Part shown: piece after piece, positions 61,258-64,000 of the stretch
How the letters are laid out: each line of letters begins with the position of its first letter
Position numbering within the stretch: position 1 is the stretch's first letter
Origin: Leifsonia sp. Leaf336
GTDB lineage: Bacteria > Actinomycetota > Actinomycetes > Actinomycetales > Microbacteriaceae
Length of the DNA stretch: 64,000 bases
Assembly (NCBI RefSeq): GCF_001423695.1
Contig: NZ_LMOZ01000001.1
Span: forward strand, 248,001 to 312,000
Direction of reading: 5' to 3'
Made by a program: the position numbers and the translations under genes
Notes under the pieces: generated by a model
The model's input: the letters and a program-made list of their open reading frames with translations, nothing else
The model's database searches: none
Told to the model about the DNA's origin: nothing

Positions 61258-61803
61258 TCAAGGGTTCCGCGGTCTCAGCGGCCACGCTCCGAACCATTGC
61301 GGCTCGCCGTACTCCTCGTATCGGCCGAGTTCCTCGAAGCCGAGCTTCTCGATGACCCGCAGCGAAGGGGTGTTCTTGAGCTGCGTCGAGACCACGAGCG
61401 GCTCCTCCGGCAGCGCCGAGCGGAACCACTCCATCGCTGCCGCGCACGCCTCCGTCGCATAGCCGTGCCCCCATGACCTCGGCAGCAGCATGTATCCGAG
61501 CTCCGCTTCGCCGCCTTCGGGGCGGACATGTCCCAGACGCGCCTCACGTCGATCGAGAGTGACGATGCCGATCGCCTCGCCATCGCGTTCGACGACGAAG
61601 AAGCCGGGCCGCTGGCCGGGCACGGCAGGCATCAGCTCGTCGAGATGCTCGCGCGGCTCAGGGCCACCGACGTAGGAGTGGACCTCCTCGTCGCTGAAGA
61701 GGTCGAGCATCGGTTCGCGATCGCGCGCCTCTGCTGCACGAAGGATCAACCGCTCGGTCCGTATGGGGGCAGGAGGCCAAGTCACTCCGTCGAGATGCGC
61801 CAT
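61258..61803 (-). CDS. GNAT-family N-acetyltransferase (RimJ/RimL type)
   Basis: 181 residues. Acetyl-CoA-binding motif A is LGYMLLPRSWGHGYATEA; the N-terminal RTERLILRAAEARD and C-terminal VVSTQLKNTPSLRVIEKLGF are typical of the RimJ/RimL branch that acetylates N-termini of proteins or small molecules. ATG 61803 lies 6 bases after TACGCT on the minus strand, without Shine-Dalgarno: a leaderless gene. An ATG at 61857 would add 18 residues without homology. Confidence 0.88.
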   Translation of the reverse strand: MAHLDGVTWPPAPIRTERLILRAAEARDREPMLDLFSDEEVHSYVGGPEPREHLDELMPAVPGQRPGFFVVERDGEAIGIVTLDRREARLGHVRPEGGEAELGYMLLPRSWGHGYATEACAAAMEWFRSALPEEPLVVSTQLKNTPSLRVIEKLGFEELGRYEEYGEPQWFGAWPLRPRNP

Positions 61804-61809
61804 GGCGCG

Positions 61810-61815
61810 AGCGTA
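61810..61815 (-). promoter_or_regulatory. Leaderless -10 box of the acetyltransferase gene
   Basis: Minus-strand TACGCT followed by exactly 6 bases and ATG; no ribosome site. Confidence 0.5.
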
Positions 61816-61938
61816 GCCGTCACCAGCGGAAGAACCAGTCGGCGTAGTGTACGTCATCGCGAGCGGTTTGCCAACGCCCCCGGCCTTCCGAGCGGATACG
61901 GGAAACTAGGACGGTCGATGCAAGTTGGGAGGTCAATC

Positions 61939-62730
61939 GTGCACTTGGACGATCGCCGCGCGCTACTGGAGCGTGACCTCCCGCGCGCCGCGGTCCGCGG
62001 CGAGATCGTCGCCTTCTTCCAGCCGCAGTTCTCCCTCGAGACCGGCGAGGTCGTCGGGGCGGAGGCGCTGAGCCGCTGGATCCATCCGCAGCTGGGTCTG
62101 ATCGCGCCTGGCGAGTTCATCCCGATGGCCGAGCGCCTGGGGCTCGTCGGCGGTATCGGGGATGTCATGCTGCGGCTCGGCTGCAACGCCGCCCGCGATT
62201 GGCAGAACCAGGGGCACCCGATCGAGGTCGCGGTCAACGTGTCGATCCTCCAGCTTCGGAATTCGACGATCGTGGACACGGTCGCCGGGCTGCTCGGCGA
62301 GTTCTCCCTCGCCCCGAGCCTCCTGACGCTCGAAGTGACCGAGACCACTCCGGTGACCGATGTTCCGGAGGCGATCGATATCGTCCACCGCTTGAGCACG
62401 CTCGGAGTGAACATCTCGATCGATGACTTCGGCGCCGCGTACGCGTCGCCGGAGCAGGTCATCGCACTCCAGGCGACCGAGTTGAAAGTCGACCAGTCCC
62501 TCGTGCAGGAGACCCGCGGCGCCCACGCCGAAGATCTGGCGCGCGCGGTCGCATTCGGCAAAGCACAGGGGATGCGCTTGGTCGCGGAGGGCATCGAGAC
62601 GGAGGCGCAGCTGGCGCGAGTCCGCGAGCTTCACTGCGATCGCGGCCAGGGGTATCTGCTGTCGCGTCCGACGACCAAGGCGGATGTGGACAGCCTTCTG
62701 GTCGGCGCCGGGCCGCATCCACGCGGATGA
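61939..62730 (+). CDS. EAL-domain c-di-GMP phosphodiesterase
   Basis: 263 residues, a stand-alone EAL domain. Catalytic residues present: EAL in VGAEALSRW, Asn in AVNVSILQL, Glu in LEVTETTPV, the two Asp in SIDDFGAAYAS, Lys in ELKVDQSLV, Glu in VAEGIETEAQ and Gln in RGQGYLLSRP; so it should cleave c-di-GMP to pGpG. Loop 6 reads DFGAAYAS where DFGTGYSS is usual. Start GTG 61939 has GGGAGG 6 bases upstream; ATG 61918 in frame is less good. The GGDEF gene follows after 85 bases, making a make-and-break pair. Confidence 0.92.
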   Translation: MHLDDRRALLERDLPRAAVRGEIVAFFQPQFSLETGEVVGAEALSRWIHPQLGLIAPGEFIPMAERLGLVGGIGDVMLRLGCNAARDWQNQGHPIEVAVNVSILQLRNSTIVDTVAGLLGEFSLAPSLLTLEVTETTPVTDVPEAIDIVHRLSTLGVNISIDDFGAAYASPEQVIALQATELKVDQSLVQETRGAHAEDLARAVAFGKAQGMRLVAEGIETEAQLARVRELHCDRGQGYLLSRPTTKADVDSLLVGAGPHPRG

Positions 62731-62815
62731 GTAGGGCGCGCTGACTTGACGATCGCCTCGGCAACCGTCACTCTCAACACATGCATTTAGACCGGTCACA
62801 CATTTGAGGCCCGAC

Positions 62816-64000
62816 ATGCTCGCCGAAGTCGCGCGCATGCAGCCCTTCCCCCGAGCTCTCATCGACCGATCCCACGTCGTCGTGGATTCCAACATGGCAC
62901 TGGAGGTCTGGGCCGGCCGAACCTCCGAATCGCTCGTCGGGATGCCGCTCGCCACTGTGCTCGGCGTCGACCCGGACGAACTGGCCGCGGCACTGGCGAC
63001 AGGCAACCCGGGCGGAATCCGCCTCGCGTCCACCACGCACAGCTACCAGGGGACGCGGAGCTCGGTGGTCATCCGCGCCGTGCGGATCTCCGGGGGACAC
63101 ACGATCGTCGCCTTCGACCCCGAGCTGGCTGCGGTCGGCGAGCGCACCTCAGCGCTCGGCCGACGCGAGAGCGACCGCCTGCAGCTGCTGCTCTCGGCCT
63201 CCGTCGCGTTCGCGAAGACGCAGTCGGAGGAGGAGCTCGGCGAACTGCTTTCCGAGACCGCGCGCCGAGCGTTCAACGCGACCGCATGCAGCGTGCACAC
63301 CGGCGAGCCGGGGAACTACACGCTCGTGGCGGGCGACAACATGCTGGCGAAGGAGTGGCCCAAGGACTCGCAGGGCAAGGCGGTCCCGCTCGGCGGCGTG
63401 GTGACGGTGCAGACGCCCGCCGAGGCCGACATCGTCGCGCCGGGCCTCGGATTGAGCGGTGTCTTCGAGCGGGCGGGGGTCTCCGCGGTCATCGGTGTGC
63501 CGATCATCGAAGACGGCGTGCTGTACGGCGCGTTCGCCTGCTACTTCGATCAGCCCCGAACCTTCGACGATCAGGCCGTGCCGCTGGCCGAGGCGCTGGC
63601 CCAGCTCGCCGGGCAGGTCATGGTGCGGCTGCGCCTGGAGGCGCGGCTGCGCCGCGCGGCGATGCTCGACGAGGTCACGGGTCTGCCCAACCGACGCCTG
63701 TTCGACGAGAACCTTCAGCAGACGGAGCTAGCGCACACCGACCAGGTGGCCGTGCTCTTCGTCGACCTCGACGGGTTCAAGGCCATCAACGACACCCTCG
63801 GGCACGCCGCGGGTGACACCGTGCTCAAGGAGGTGGCCGAGCGCTTGAGCAGCGTCTTCCGGCAGGAGGACATGATCGCTCGCTACGGTGGCGACGAGTT
63901 CATCGCCGCGCTGCAGGTCGGCGGCACGTCGGACGCCCTCGAATTGGCCGACCGGGCCCGGGCGGCCATCGCGCAGGACTTCCCCGGCATCCCCACCGAG
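62816..64000 (+). CDS. PAS-like/GAF/GGDEF diguanylate cyclase (3' end missing)
   Basis: 395 residues visible, open at the window end. N-terminal ~75 residues PAS-like (ALIDRSHVVVDSNMALEVWA); GAF domain ~125-275 (LLLSASVAFAKTQSEEELGE, ERAGVSAVIGVPIIEDGVL); GGDEF domain from ~288 with LDEVTGLPNRRLFDEN, FVDLDGFKAINDTLGHAAGD and RYGGDEF. RQED, five residues before GGDEF, is the RxxD product-inhibition site, so a working, feedback-regulated cyclase. Start ATG 62816 has TGAGG 6 bases upstream. An EAL domain may follow beyond the window; that cannot be seen. Confidence 0.92.
   Translation, partial: MLAEVARMQPFPRALIDRSHVVVDSNMALEVWAGRTSESLVGMPLATVLGVDPDELAAALATGNPGGIRLASTTHSYQGTRSSVVIRAVRISGGHTIVAFDPELAAVGERTSALGRRESDRLQLLLSASVAFAKTQSEEELGELLSETARRAFNATACSVHTGEPGNYTLVAGDNMLAKEWPKDSQGKAVPLGGVVTVQTPAEADIVAPGLGLSGVFERAGVSAVIGVPIIEDGVLYGAFACYFDQPRTFDDQAVPLAEALAQLAGQVMVRLRLEARLRRAAMLDEVTGLPNRRLFDENLQQTELAHTDQVAVLFVDLDGFKAINDTLGHAAGDTVLKEVAERLSSVFRQEDMIARYGGDEFIAALQVGGTSDALELADRARAAIAQDFPGIPTE

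Overview
The window is about 64 kb of very GC-rich DNA (often above 70% in 60-base samples I counted) packed with short-spaced, often overlapping genes. Codon use, LAXTG-type wall sorting, TANNNT promoter boxes placed for leaderless transcription, and products such as an actinobacterial acyl-CoA oxidase and malate dehydrogenase point to an actinobacterium, most likely of the Microbacteriaceae (Leifsonia-like). That placement is inference; there is no rRNA gene to test it. No tRNA, transposase, integrase or CRISPR array was seen.

Layout. 1-7.8 kb is ordinary metabolism: the end of a PfkB-family sugar kinase, a GH3 glycosidase, a hexapeptide-repeat protein, an acyl-CoA oxidase, malate dehydrogenase and prolyl aminopeptidase. 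About 7.8-47.8 kb is a large exopolysaccharide/cell-surface locus. It holds a TagD-like cytidylyltransferase, a low-molecular-weight tyrosine phosphatase, two tandem secreted beta-helix proteins, a Wzx-type flippase, seven glycosyltransferases (five of retaining or GT4-like type and two GT2), a membrane GT39-like enzyme, a CDP-alcohol phosphotransferase, a Wzc-type chain-length kinase, a Wzy-type polymerase, a polyprenyl-phosphate sugar transferase and a very large PKD/LamG surface protein. Inside this locus, 19.0-28.1 kb is a lower-GC block: a sortase-anchored Cys/Asp-repeat protein, a 2059-residue RHS/YD-repeat protein and four small membrane-type proteins. The first four genes of the block have overlapping start and stop codons. 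At its right edge lies a duplicated scrap of the neighbouring glycosyltransferase gene.

44.3-64 kb is mixed: an SRAP DNA-repair protein, a multi-pass membrane protein, an aldo/keto reductase, small secreted and acidic proteins, an AraC-like regulator, a tandem pair of GntR-type regulators behind a 36-base palindrome, a CaCA-type cation antiporter, a Gln-tailed lipoprotein coupled to a membrane Ser/Thr kinase, a secreted glucoamylase-like (GH144/DUF3131-type) hydrolase, a LytR-CpsA-Psr ligase, an alpha/beta hydrolase, a GNAT acetyltransferase, and an EAL phosphodiesterase followed by a GAF-GGDEF cyclase cut by the window end.

How the parts fit (inference): the sugar transferase primes the lipid carrier, the glycosyltransferases extend the unit, Wzx flips it, and Wzy with Wzc polymerise it. 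The phosphatase may reset Wzc, and the LCP protein may attach polymer to the wall. TagD-like and CDP-alcohol enzymes could add a phospho-polyol decoration. The beta-helix and PKD/LamG proteins share a module and may be polymer-binding or polymer-modifying surface proteins. The most unusual system is the RHS block: an anchor, a giant RHS shell carrying an amidase-like domain that has lost both zinc histidines, a short hydrophobic tip, and candidate immunity proteins.
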